DNA of 64,000 bases, taken from contig OX359196.1 in assembly GCA_947172415.1 (NCBI GenBank), forward strand, positions 2,420,501 to 2,484,500. Direction: 5' to 3'. The notes under the pieces were generated by a model. The model was given only the letters and a program-made list of their open reading frames with translations. It had not been told where the DNA came from and made no database searches. A program made the position numbers and the translations under genes. Below are positions 36,777-49,512 of this stretch, piece after piece. The stretch's first letter is position 1. Each line of letters begins with the position of its first letter. This DNA comes from Chondrosia reniformis (lineage: Eukaryota; Porifera; Demospongiae; Chondrillida; Chondrillidae).

Positions 36777-38068
36777 CACATACAAGCACATATAATTAGT
36801 TCAAACAATTAGATGATACAACTATTACATACCATCAGTACATACAACTAGTAACTCAATTAGTGAAGACAACTAGTGTTAGTACATACAACTGGTATAT
36901 GCAAGTAGTAACTAGTACATACAACTAGTACATGCAACTAGTATATACAATTAGTATATACAAATAGTACAAACAACGAGTACATACAACTAGGACATAC
37001 AAGGAGTACATACAACTAGAACTTTCAACTAGTACAAAAAAGTAGTACATACAACTAGTAAACACAACTAGTTCATACCACTAGTACATACAACTTGTAC
37101 AAACAACTAGTACATATTACTAGTACATATAACTATTACAAACAACTACTACATACAACTACTACTTACAACTTGTACATACAGCTGGTACATACAATTA
37201 GGTGAAGCAATTAGAAGACACAGCTACTACATAAATCTAATGCATAAAATTAGTATCTCCAACTAGTAAATTTAACTAGTGTTAGAACATACAACTAGTG
37301 CTTACAACTAGTACATACAAAGAGTATATACAACTAGTACTACAATTAATACATACAACTAGAACATCCAACTAGTACATGGAACTAATACAAATAACTA
37401 TTACATACAACTGGTACATACAACTAGTACATAATACTAGTACATTCAACTAGTACATATAACTAGAACACACAATTAGTACATACAACTAGTAAATAGT
37501 ACTTACAACTAGTGCACACAACTAGTACACAAAACTTGTAAATACAACTAATACCTAGAACCAGTTCAAACAATTAATACATACAACTAGTACACACAAC
37601 AAGTATCTAGTACATACAACTAGCACCTACCTAGAACCTGGTATAGCTAGTATAAGAACCTACAACTAGTACATGCAACTAGTACATAAAACTAGTACAT
37701 ACAACTTGAACATTTACCTATTACAACCACATATAACTAATACCTAAAAATAGTACAAACAACTAGAACATACTAGTAGTGCACACATCTATTTCAAACA
37801 GTTAGTACATACAACAAGTACATAAAACTAGTACATAAAACTAGTACATATAACTATAAACTAGTACATACAACTAGTACATACAACTAAAACATATAAC
37901 TAGTACACACAACTAATTCATACAACTAGTACATACAACTAATGCACACAATTAGTACGTACATATAGTACATACAACTAGTACATATAACTATAAACTA
38001 GTACATACAACTAGTACATACAACTAAAGTACATGGAACGAGTACATAAAACTAGTATATAGAACTAG
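36777..38068 (-). repeat. 13-bp minisatellite array, A/C-rich orientation
   Basis: The orientation switches at about 36776 without any spacer element. Variant units resemble about 30890-31030 and about 32995-33140 in direct orientation. Nothing else is seen. Confidence 0.92.
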
Positions 38069-38438
38069 TTCGAGTTTGAAAACTCGTTGGGCTGCCGCCC
38101 CCCGAATTAACTCAAACTACTTGACCGCATCGTTGGTATTTAATATATATATTCGTAATAATAACAATTGAGAACGCTTAAGTGTCCTGAACTTTATAAA
38201 TAACGATGGAAAGGCTTCGTTAACTAAAGCTTCCTGAACGCCGCCAGTTGCAAAAACGATGTATTGACTATAAATTAAGTAGAACAATAGTTACGTATGA
38301 ACTCGTATTATACATATATCGGCGTATAAAATAAGTGTTATAATAGTTGCATATGAACCCGTATTATATATATATCTTTCCACAACATGAAGCCGTATGT
38401 AATCAGCAAATGAAAACCATATAAGGGGCTGCCACAGC
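38069..38438 (+). mobile_element. GC-hairpin element, near full-length (copy G)
   Basis: This is a homologue of 8213-8638 along its whole length, beginning TTCGAGTTTGAAAACTCG, then GGGCTGCCGCCC, and ending GGGGCTGCCACAGC, which lacks the final bases of the right hairpin. The internal AT microsatellite is shorter. It lies in A/C-rich array close to the inversion axis. It has no ORF. Confidence 0.72.
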
Positions 38439-39589
38439 TAAAAACTAGTCCGTACAACTAGTTCCTATAACTAGTCCGTACAACTAGTTCCTATAACTAG
38501 TCTATATAACTAGTACATACAAATAGTACATACAACTAGTATATACAACAAGTACATAACTAGTAGATACAACTAGTGCATACAAGAAGTTCAAACAATT
38601 ATATCGAACATAAAACTACTACATACAATTAGTGCCTACAACTAGTACCTACAAGTAGTAAATATAACTAGTACTAGTACATACAACTAGTGTATACAAC
38701 TAGTACATGCAACAAGTACATACAACTTGTGCATACAACCAGTACATACAACTAGAACACACAATTAGTTCATACAACTAGAACATACAATTACTACTCT
38801 CAAGTAGTACATACAATTAGTGCCTACAACTAGTAAATATAACTAATATATACTATTATATAGAACTGGTAAAGTACATACAATTAGTAAATACAACTAG
38901 CACATACAATTAGTACTTACAAGTAGGACACAATACTAGTACCTATAACTAATACACATAACTACTACATATAACTAGTTCATACAACTTTTAGAAACAA
39001 CTAGTACATTTGACTAGAACACACAGATATAAGTAGTACATCTAAATAGTACCTCCAACTAGTACATACAACTAGTACACTAAACTAAGACTACAACTAG
39101 TACATAGAACTATTACATGCAACTAGTACTTACATGTAGTACATACAACTAGTACATACAACAAATACTTACAAGTAGTACACACAACTAGTATCTAGAA
39201 CTAGTACACACAACTTCTACATATAACTAGTACACACACAAATAACTACTACATATAAATAGTACTTACAACTAGTACATAGAACCAGTAAATACAATTA
39301 GTACACAGGTATTAAATTTAACGAGTACATACAACTAGTACATACAACTAGTACATACAACTTGTACTACAAATAGTACATACAACTGGTGCTACAACTA
39401 GCACATAGAAGTAGTCCATACAATTTGTTCATTCAACTAATACCTACAACTAATACATAAAACTAGTATATACAAGTAGTACTTACAACTAGTTCACACT
39501 ACTCGTACATACAACTAGTACCTATGACTAGAACATACACCTATAAGTAGTACATAAAAATAGTGCATACAACTAGTTCATACAACTAG
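38439..39589 (-). repeat. 13-bp minisatellite array, A/C-rich orientation
   Basis: It starts with a short tandem of AACTAGTCCGTAC-like variants. The last about 150 bp match about 34530-34675 in direct orientation. No gene is seen. Confidence 0.92.
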
Positions 39590-39605
39590 TATATATATAT
39601 AGTTG
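39590..39605. repeat. TA tract at second A/C-to-T/G switch
   Basis: The short TATATATATA run is in the same context as 34676-34701. It marks the second head-to-head orientation switch. Confidence 0.8.
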
Positions 39606-42600
39606 TATGTACTAGTTGTGTGTAGTAGTTTTATGTTCGATATAATTATATGAACTAGTTGCATGTACTAGTTGTGTGTACTAGTTGCATGGACTAGTTA
39701 TATGTACTAGCGGTAAGTACTAGTTGTATGTACTAATTGTAAGTATTAGTTGTATGTACTAGTCGAAAGTACTAGTTACTAGTTGTCTGTACTAGTGGTG
39801 TGGACTAGTTATATGTACTAGTTGTATGTACTCGCTGTGTGTAAAAGTTGTATAAACTTGTTGGATGTATTAGATACTAGTTGTATATACTAGTTTTATG
39901 CACTAGTTGTATATATATATTAGTTTCTAGTCATATGTATTATTTGTATATACTAGTTATATGTAGTAGGTGAATGTACTAGTTGTATGTTCTAGCACCA
40001 GTTATACTATGTACAAGTTAGGTTCTAGTATTATTTACAAGTTGTATGTACTAATTGCATATCCTAGTTATATGCCTCCTAGAATTTACTTGAGACTATT
40101 TGTATATACTAGGTGTAGCTACTAGTTGTATGTACTAGTTGGAGGTACTAGTTGTATTCACTGGTTGTATGTACTATTTATATGTACTAGTTATATGTTT
40201 ATGTACTAGTTATATGTAGTAGTTGTGTACTGTTTATATGTACTAGTTGCATGTACTAATTGTAAAGACTAGTTATAGGTTCTGGTACTAGTTATACTAG
40301 GTACTAGATAGGTACTGGTTTAATGTACTAGTCGTATGTAATAGGTAAATGTACAAGTTGTATGTACTAGTTATATGTACTAGTTGTATGTACTAGCTGT
40401 ATGAACTAGTTGTAAATACTATTTATGAGTACTAGATATATGTGTTTGTACTAGTTATACGTACTAGCTGTATGTCATAGTTATATGTACTAGTTGTATG
40501 AAATAGTCGTAAGAACTAGTTATATGAACTAGTTGTATGTACTAGTTGTATGTACTAGTTGTATTTACTAGTTGTAGGTTCTTGTACTAGTTATACCAGG
40601 TTCTAGGTAGGGCCAGTTGTATCTACTAGATACTTGTTGTATGTACTAATTGTATGTACTAATTTTTTAAACTCGTTCTAAGAATTAGTTGTATTTACTA
40701 GTTGTGTGTACTATTTGTATGCACTAGTTTTATATACTAGTTTTATGTTCTAGTTGTATAAGCTACTTTAATGTTCTAGTTGAATTACTAGTTGTAATTA
40801 CTGTTAGTAGTGTGTTCTAGTTGTATGTACAATGAATATGTACTAGTTATATATGTATGTACTCCTTATATGTACTAGTTATATATGTATGTACTCCTTA
40901 TATGTACTAGTTTTATGCTCTAGTTATATGTACTAGTGCTATGCACTAGTTACTAGTTGTATGAACTAGTTGTATTCACTAGTTATATGACCTAGTTGTA
41001 TGTACTAGTGGGATGTACTACTTCTATGTACTAGTTATGTGTACTACTTGTATGTGCTAGTTGTCTGTACCTATTAAATGTACTAGTGTTCGGTTCTAGT
41101 TGTTTGTACTACTTGTGTCTACCAGTTGTATGTACTTGTTGTATGAACTAGTTGTATGTAATATTTGTATGAACTAGTTGTATGTACTAGTTATATGTAC
41201 TAGTTATATGTGTATGTACTAGTTATATGTACTAGTTTAATGTACTAGTTATATGTAATAGTTATATTTACTAGTTGTGTTTAAAAGTTGTATGTACTAA
41301 CTGTATGTTCTAGTTGTATGGACTAGTTGTATGTACTATTTGTAGGTACTAATTGTATATACTAGTTGTACATACTCCTTACTAGTTGCAAGTACTAGTT
41401 GTATGCACTAGTTGTATGTACTAACACTAGTTAAATTTACTAGTTGGAGATACTAGTTGTATGCACTAGTTGTATGTACTAACACTAGTTAAATTTACTA
41501 GTTGGAGATACTAGTTGTATGTATTAGTTGTATGTAGTAGTTGTATATTCTAATTATTTAACCTAATTTTATGTACTAGCTGTATGTACTAGTTGTAAGA
41601 AGCAGTTGTATGTACTAGTTGTATGTAATAGTTGCATGTATTAGTAATATGTACTAGTTGTTTGTACAAGTGTATGTACTTATGGCATGAACTAATTGTG
41701 TATACTAGTTGTATGCACTACTTTTATGTACTATTTGTATGTTCTAGTTGTATGTACTAGTTGTATGTACTAGTTGTATGTATTATTTGTGTGTACTAGC
41801 TTTATCTACTAATTGTATATACTATTTATAAGTACCATGTGAATGTGTCTGTACTATTTTATGTACTATCTCCATGTACTAGTTACACGTACCAGTTGTA
41901 TGAAATAGTTGTATGTACTAGTTATATGTACTAGTTGCAGGTACTAATTTTATGAACTAGTTGTATGTGCTAGTTGCAACTCTATACTAGTTGTACGTAC
42001 TAGTTGCATGAACTAGTTGTATGTAATAGTTACTAATTGTATGTGCTAGTTGTATGTCCTAGTTATATGTACTAGTTGTATGTCTTAGGGGTAGGTACTG
42101 CTATTTTGTACTCGTTCTGTGTAATAGTTCTATGTACTATTTGAAGTACTAGTTGTATGTACAGGTTGTGTGTACTATTTGTAGGTACTAAATTTATGTA
42201 CTAGTTGTATGTACTAGTTTTATGTTCTAGTTGTATCAACTACTTTAATGTTCTAGTTGAATTACTAGTTGTAATTACTGTTAGTAGTATGTTCTAGTTG
42301 TATGTACTATGAATATGTACTAGTTATATGTGTGTACTCCTTATATGTACTAGTTGTATGAACTAGTTGTATGTACTAGTTATATGACCTAGTTTTATGT
42401 ACTAGTGGGATGTACTAGTTTTATGTACTCGGTCTATGTACTAGTTCGATGTACTAGTTCTATGTACTAGTTGTGTGTACTACTTGTATGTGCTAGTTGT
42501 CTGTACCTATTAAATGTCCTAGTGTTTGGTTCTAGTTGTTTGCACTACTTGTGTCTACCAGTTGTATGTACTTGTTGTATGAACTAGTTGTATGTACTAG

Positions 42601-45600
42601 TTATATGTACTAGTTATATGTGTATGTACTAGTTATATGTACTAGTTTAATGTACTAGTTATATGTTCTAGTTCTATTTACTAGTTGTGTTTAAAAGTTG
42701 TATGTACTAATTGTATGTACTAGTTTTATGTACTAGTTGTAAGAATTCGTTGTATATATGTACTAGTTATTAGCTGTATGTACTAGTAGTATGTACTAGT
42801 TATATATACTAGTTCCATTAACTAGTTGTATCTAAAAGTTTTATGTAGTAGTTGTATGTCCGAGTTGTATGAACTATTTCTATGTACTAGTTCTATGTAC
42901 AAGTTGTATGTACTAGTTATAAGAACTAGATTTATATACTAGTTTTATGTACTCGTTCTATGAACTAGTTTTATGTACTAGTTGTATGTTCTATATGTAT
43001 GTACTAATTGTCCCTATTAGTTGTATGTACTAATTGTATATATGAGTTGTATGTACTAGTTCTATGTGCTAGTTGTATGTACTAATTGTATGTACTAGTT
43101 TATAGTTATATGTATTAGTTGTTTGTACTAGTTATAGTTAGTTCTTGTTGTATGTACTAACTGTTTGAAACATTTGTATGCCCTAGTAGTACATTCTAGT
43201 TGTGTGTACTCTTTTTGTTCACTAGTTATATGGAAATGTCCTGGTTATATGAATTAGTTGTTTGTACTCTTTATATGTAATAGTTATATGTGTGTATACT
43301 ATGTAAAGTTGTATGTACTACTTTTATGGACTATTTGTATGTACTAGCTGTATGAACTAGTTGTAAATACTATTTATAAGTACTAGATATATGTTTATAT
43401 ACTAGTTATATGTACAAGCTGTATATCATAGTTATATCTTCTAGTTTTATGAAATATTCCTAAGAACTAATTATATGTACTAGTTGTATGTACTATTTGT
43501 AAGTACTAATTGTATATACTAGTTGTATGTACTAGTTGTATATACTCGTTACTAGGTGCATGTACTAGTTGTATGTACTAACACTAGTTGTGATTACTAG
43601 TTGGAGTTACTAGTTGTATGTTCTGATGGTATGTGGTAGTGGTATGTTCTAATTGTAGTAGGTAGTAGGTAGGTTCTAGTTGAATGTACTAGGTAATTGT
43701 TGCATATACTAGTTGTATATGCTAGTGTTAAAAACTAGTTTTGTATACCAGTTGTATTTACTAGTTGTATGTACAAGTTGTATGTACTAATTGTATATAC
43801 TAGTTATGTGTACTTGATCTATGTACTAGTTCTATGTTCAGGTTTCTAGTTGTAAGTACTTGTTGTATGTACTAGTTATATGTACTAGTTAAATGTACTA
43901 GTTTAATGTACTAGTTGTGTGTACTACCTTTATCTACTAATTGTTGTACATAATATTTATAAGTACCAAGTATGTATTCTTTTATGTATGTACTAGTTAT
44001 ATATACTAGTTGTTTGAAATAGTCGTATGTACTACTTATATATACTAGTTACATGTACTAATTTAATGAACTAGTTGTATGTACAAGTTGTATCTACTAG
44101 TTGTACGTACTAGTTGTATGTACCAGTTGTATGTAATAGTTACTAGTTGTATGTACTAGGGGTGTGAACTAGTTTTATGTACTCGTTCTATGTAATATTT
44201 GTAGTACTAGTTGTATGTATTAGTTGTATGTACTATTTCTATGTAGTAGTTTTATGTTCTAATTGTGTGAACTAGTTGTAGTACTAGTTGTATGTACTAG
44301 TTATGTCTAGTTGTATGTACTAGTTGTATGTACTAGCTGTATTTACTATTTCTTTGTACTAGTTGTATGTATATACTAGTTGCTAGTTGTATGTTCTAGT
44401 TGAATTACTATTTGTATTTATTGTTGTATGTGTTAGTAGTATGTTCTAGTTGTATGTACTATTTATTTGTACTATATATATGTGTAATTACTGCTTATAC
44501 GTACTAGTTGTGTGCACTAGTTATGTGTACTAGTGGTGTGAACTAGTTACTAGTTGTTTGAACTATGACCTAGTTCTATGTACTAGTTTTATGTACTAGT
44601 TGTATGTACCGCTTGTATATACAATTTGTATGTACTAGTTGTATATACACGTTACCAGTTTCAGGGACTAGTTATACACTAGCTGTATATACTAGCAATA
44701 GTTACACGAGTTGCAGGTACTAGTTGTATGTACTTGTTGTATGTAGTAGTTGTATGTTCTAATTGTATGAACCAGTTGTATATATGTCCTATTTCTATGT
44801 ACTAGTTGTATGCACTCTTTACGAGTTGCATTTACTGGTTGTATGCACTAGTTGAACAAACTAGTACCAGTTATATTTATGAGTTGGAGGTATTAGTTGT
44901 ATCTACTTGTTGTATGGAGTAGTTGTAAGTACTAACTGTGTGTACTAGTTGTATATATGTACTATTTCTATGTACTAGTTGTATGTACTCTTTACGAGTT
45001 GCATTTACTTGTTGTATGCACTAGTTGAACAAACTAGTACTAGTTATATTTACGAGTTGGAGGTACTAGTTGTATCTACTTGTTGTATGTAGTAGTTGTA
45101 AGTACTAACTGCGTGTACTAGTTGTATATATGTACTATTTCTATGTAATAGTTGTATGTACTAGTTTCCAGTTGAATGTACTAGTTGTATGAACTAGTTA
45201 TAAGTACTAGTTGTATGTACTAATTGTATGTAATAGTTGTATGTTCTAATTGAATGAACTAGTTGTATGTATTTGTTGTATGAACTAGTTTTATACTTGT
45301 TGTAAGTACTAGGCGTATGAACTAGTTGTTTGAACTAGTTATATGTACTAGTTGTATGTACTAGTTGTGTGTACTAGTTGAATGTTTATGTTCTTGTCAT
45401 ACGTTCTAGTTGTAAGGACAAGTTTTATGTACCAGTTGTAAGTACTAGTTCTATGAAATAGTCGTTTGTAAAAGTTGTACGTACTAGTTATATGTACTAG
45501 TTGTTTGTACTAGTTGTATGTACTAGTTTTATGAACTAGTTGTGTATATTAGTTGAGTGTACTGGTTGTGTGTAAAATTGTGTGTACTACTTATATGAAC

Positions 45601-47566
45601 TCGCTGTTTGTACTAGTTGTATGTACTAGTTGTATGTACTAGTTTTTTAAACTAGTTGTGTATACTAGCTGTGTGTACTAGTTGTATGTACTAGTTGCAT
45701 GTAATAGTTGTATATATTAGTTACTAGTTGTATGTACTAGTTGTATGTCCTAGTTGTGCTTAGAAGATGTCGGTTCTAGTGCTGGTTATACTATGTACTA
45801 GGTAGCTGCTAGTTTTATGCATTAGACAATAGTTGTATGTACTAGTTGTATGTACTAGTTGTATATACTAGCTGTGTGTACAAGATGTCGGTTGTAGTGC
45901 TGGTTATACTACGTCCTAGGTGGGTGCTAGTTTTATGCACTAGATAATAGTTGTATGTACTACTTGTATGTACAAGTTACTAGTTGTATGTACTAGGTGT
46001 GTTAAAAAGTTGTATGAACTAGTTGTATGTACAAGTTGTATGTATTAGTTGTATGTACTAGTTGTAAGTACTAGTTATATGCACTAGTTATATGTGTATG
46101 TACCGGTTATATGTAGTGGTTGCGGGTACCAGTTATATGTACTAGTTGTAGGTACTAGTTGTATGTACTAGTTGTATGTACATGTTGTTTGAACTAAGTG
46201 TGTGTAAAAGTCATCTGTACTTGTTGCATGTACTAGCTGTATATACTGGTCGTATGTTCTAGTAGTATGTACAGTTGATTGTACTAGTTGCATGTAATAG
46301 TTACTAGTTGTACGTACTAGTTATATGTACAAGTTGCATGTTCTAGGGGTATGAACTAGTTTTATGTACTCGTTCTATGTAATAGTTCTATGTACTAGTT
46401 GTAGTACTAGTTGTATATACTAGTTGTATGGACTATTTGCATGTGCTAATTTCATGTACTAGTTGTATGTACTAGTTGTATGTTCTTGTTACTAGTTGCA
46501 TGTACTAGTTGTATGCACAAGTTGTATGTACTAACACTAGTTGTATTTACTAGTTGTGGGTTATTGTTGTATGTACTATTTCTATGTAGTAGTTTTATGT
46601 TCTAATTGTGTGACCTAGTTGTAGTACTAGTTGTATGTACTAGTTGTATATACTAGTTGTGTGTACTAGTTGTATTTACTAGTTCTTTGTACTAGTTGTA
46701 TGTATATACTAGTTTCTAGTTGTATGTTCTAGTTGTATGTACTATTTTTCTGTACTATTTATATGTGTTTTTACTGCTTATATGTATATACTAGTTGTAT
46801 GCACTAGTTATATGTACTAGTGGTATGTAATAGTTACTAGTTGTATGAACTATGACCTAGTTGTATATGCTAGTGATGTGTACAAGTTGTATGTACATGT
46901 TACTAGTTGAAGGTAAGTTATATACACAAGTTGTATGTACTGGCAATAGTTACATTTACGAGTTGCAGGTCCTAGTTGCAAGTACTTGTTGTATGTAGTA
47001 GTTGTATGTTCTAATTGTATGAACCAGTTGTATATATGTCCTTTTTCTATGTACTAGTTGTATGTACTGGTTTCCAGTTGAATGTACTAGTTGTATGTAC
47101 TAGTTTCCAGTTGAATGTACTAGTTGTATGAACTAGTTATAGGTTCTAATTGTATGCACTAGTATTATGTACTATTTGCATGTACTAGTTGTATGCACTA
47201 GTTGTATGTACTAGCACTAGTTAAATTTTCTAGTTGTAGGACTAGTTGTATGTACTAATTGTATGTAATAGTTGTATGTTCTAATTGAATGAACTTATCG
47301 AATGTATTGGTTGTATGTACTAGTTTTATACTTGTTGTATGAACTAGGTGTATGAACTACTTGTTTGAACTAGTTATATGTACTAGTTGTATGTACTAGT
47401 TGTATGTTTATGTTCTTGTCATATCTTCTAGTTATAAGGACAAGTTGTAGTTGTATGTACTAGTTTTTTATATACTAACTGTGTATACTAGCTGTGTGTA
47501 CTAGTTGTATGTACTAGTTGTAGGTACTAGTTGTATATGCTAGTTACTAGTTGTTTGTACAAGTGG
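39606..47566 (+). repeat. 13-bp minisatellite array, T/G-rich orientation
   Basis: This 8-kb uninterrupted array corresponds, inverted, to 27010-34675. Duplicated blocks include about 40740-41290 with about 42210-42690 (markers TACTTTAATGTTCTAGTTGA at about 40763 and 42240) and about 44790-44930 with about 44965-45110. A 'GATGTCGGTT' unit pair stands at about 45766 and 45886. No gene is seen. Confidence 0.93.
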
Positions 47567-47758
47567 AGGAAGGTTTTTAAGTCCATTTTGTTTGTTCAAT
47601 GTTCTACCCAAAGGAAGAGAAAGCTAGAAAACGAAAGCTACCCGAGCATCCGCCATTTTTTAACAGATATATAAATGTATATATTTACAAAACTACAAAC
47701 AGGAAGCCATACGTTAGCATAATTTCTGAAAACAATATAGGGGCCCTTGCGGCGTCCC
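47567..47758 (+). mobile_element. GC-hairpin element, half copy at an orientation switch (inverted twin of copy E)
   Basis: This is the reverse complement of 26818-27009 with the same truncation point and the same flanks inverted. A 62-codon frame over it (47599-47787) is not supported as a gene, because the same stretch in other copies is not open in a conserved way. Confidence 0.7.
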
Positions 47759-48744
47759 AATTAGAGACAACTAGAACATACAACTAGCACATACAAATAG
47801 TACATACAACTAGTATATACTTACAGTTAGTGCATATAAATAGTACATACAACTAGTACATATAACTAGTACATTCAACAATTTCACACAACTACTAAAT
47901 TCAACTAGTGAATATAACTAGTTACTAGTACATACAACTAGTACATACAACTAGTGCATACAACTAGTACATATAACTAGTACATATAGCTAGCACATAC
48001 AATGAGTACATATAACTAGTACATACATCAATTTCACACAACTAGTACATAAAACTAATATATACATGGTACTAGTACATACAACTAGTACATATATCTA
48101 GGTACTAGTACACACAACTAGTACATATAACTAATACATACAACAATTTCACACAACTAGCACATAAAACTAGTACATATTATTACATACAACTAGTACA
48201 TATAACTAGTACATACAATTAGTAAATACAGATTGTTACTAATACATACACCTGGTACATACAACTATTTCATACAACTGTTACATATAACCAGTACATG
48301 CAACTACTTACTAGTCCCTACAACTAGTAAATACAGATTATTCCTAGTTCTTACACCTTGTATATACATCTGGTACATACAATTATTACATACAACCAGA
48401 ACATACAACTAGTACATTAATCTAGTAACTACAACTACTAAATATAACTAGTATATAAAATTACACACAACTATAACATACCAGTAGTACCTATAACTAC
48501 TTACAACTAGTACATACATCTAGTATAAAAAACTAGTACATAGAACTAGTTACTGCTACCTACAACTAGTACATACAACTAGTAACTACAACTAGTAAAT
48601 AGAAGTAATACATACAACAATTACACACAATTAGTACATACAATTAGTTCATATAAATAGTACATAAAACTAGTAACTACAACAAGTAAATACATCTAGT
48701 TACTAGTACATACGAAAAAGACACACAACTAGTACATACAACTA
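47759..48744 (-). repeat. 13-bp minisatellite array, A/C-rich orientation
   Basis: This is the inverse of 25762-26817. Part of it recurs at about 50850-51240 with a 2730-bp spacing (CACATAAAACTAGTACATAT at 48161 and 50891). Confidence 0.92.
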
Positions 48745-49512
48745 GTATTAGAGAAAATTAAAAATTTTCTACAAAAATAGTGAAGATGGCACAAAAGGCA
48801 TATAAACAAGAAAGGAATGTTACACAGTGAAGCGTTAGCTATATATGCATGAATCATACAACACCCTTGCTTGGAGGATTCATGCATAGCTAATGCTTCA
48901 TTGTGTAACATCCCTTTCTTGTTTATGCGCTTTTGTGCCATCCCTACATCTTCACTATTTCAGTAGAAAATTTTTATTTTTCTCTAGTTTCTGTTCTTTT
49001 TATGGAGCATAAGCTAGGAATTCGATTGTATTTAAACCCATTTTGATTTCGCAATCTTCGACTGAATGTGACGTCATTAAAATGGAGATTTATTGAGGTC
49101 TTGATTCTGGGGCCATGAAAACTGTCATACTCAATAATAGCGCTATCGCTCTCGCTTCTGCAAAAGAATACAGCTCGGAAAATTTGCAATCCTTTCGTTT
49201 AACAATTAGTCCAAAAGCTTATATGGTTTTTTAGTTATGGCTGACGAAGAAGAAGAAGAATGAGAATAAGAAGAAGAATATGAAGAAGACGAAAATGGGA
49301 ATTTTTAAAGTTTATTATTTCGCCAGCGGGACATATTCGCCTGCCTTTAAGGTCTATTTAGAGTATTTATATTGTATATTTGGTTATAACCTTATTTTGT
49401 CGATTTTCGGCCTATTTCGGGATTTTGCTCCTATACCGATGTATGGGGAAAAGGAAAAAACCACGTCATCCCTACATAGGGAGTACTACCGTACTCCCTG
49501 ATATTCTGAGGG
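48745..49512 (-). mobile_element. Inverted copy of the foldback element F
   Basis: This is the reverse complement of 25003-25761, with the long hairpin at 48745-48990 and the AGGGAGTAC palindrome at the right end. It differs by scattered substitutions and small indels. The frames at 48729-48941, 48974-49189 and 49280-49501 are interrupted or altered in the other copy and are not credible genes. Confidence 0.65.

Noticed and set aside
47599-47787. 62-codon frame over the half GC-hairpin element
   Set aside because: It starts inside the element and runs into array; the corresponding frame is not kept in 17739-18126.
48729-49501. 70-73-codon frames over the inverted foldback element
   Set aside because: Not preserved in the twin copy at 25003-25761; they cover hairpin and low-complexity sequence.
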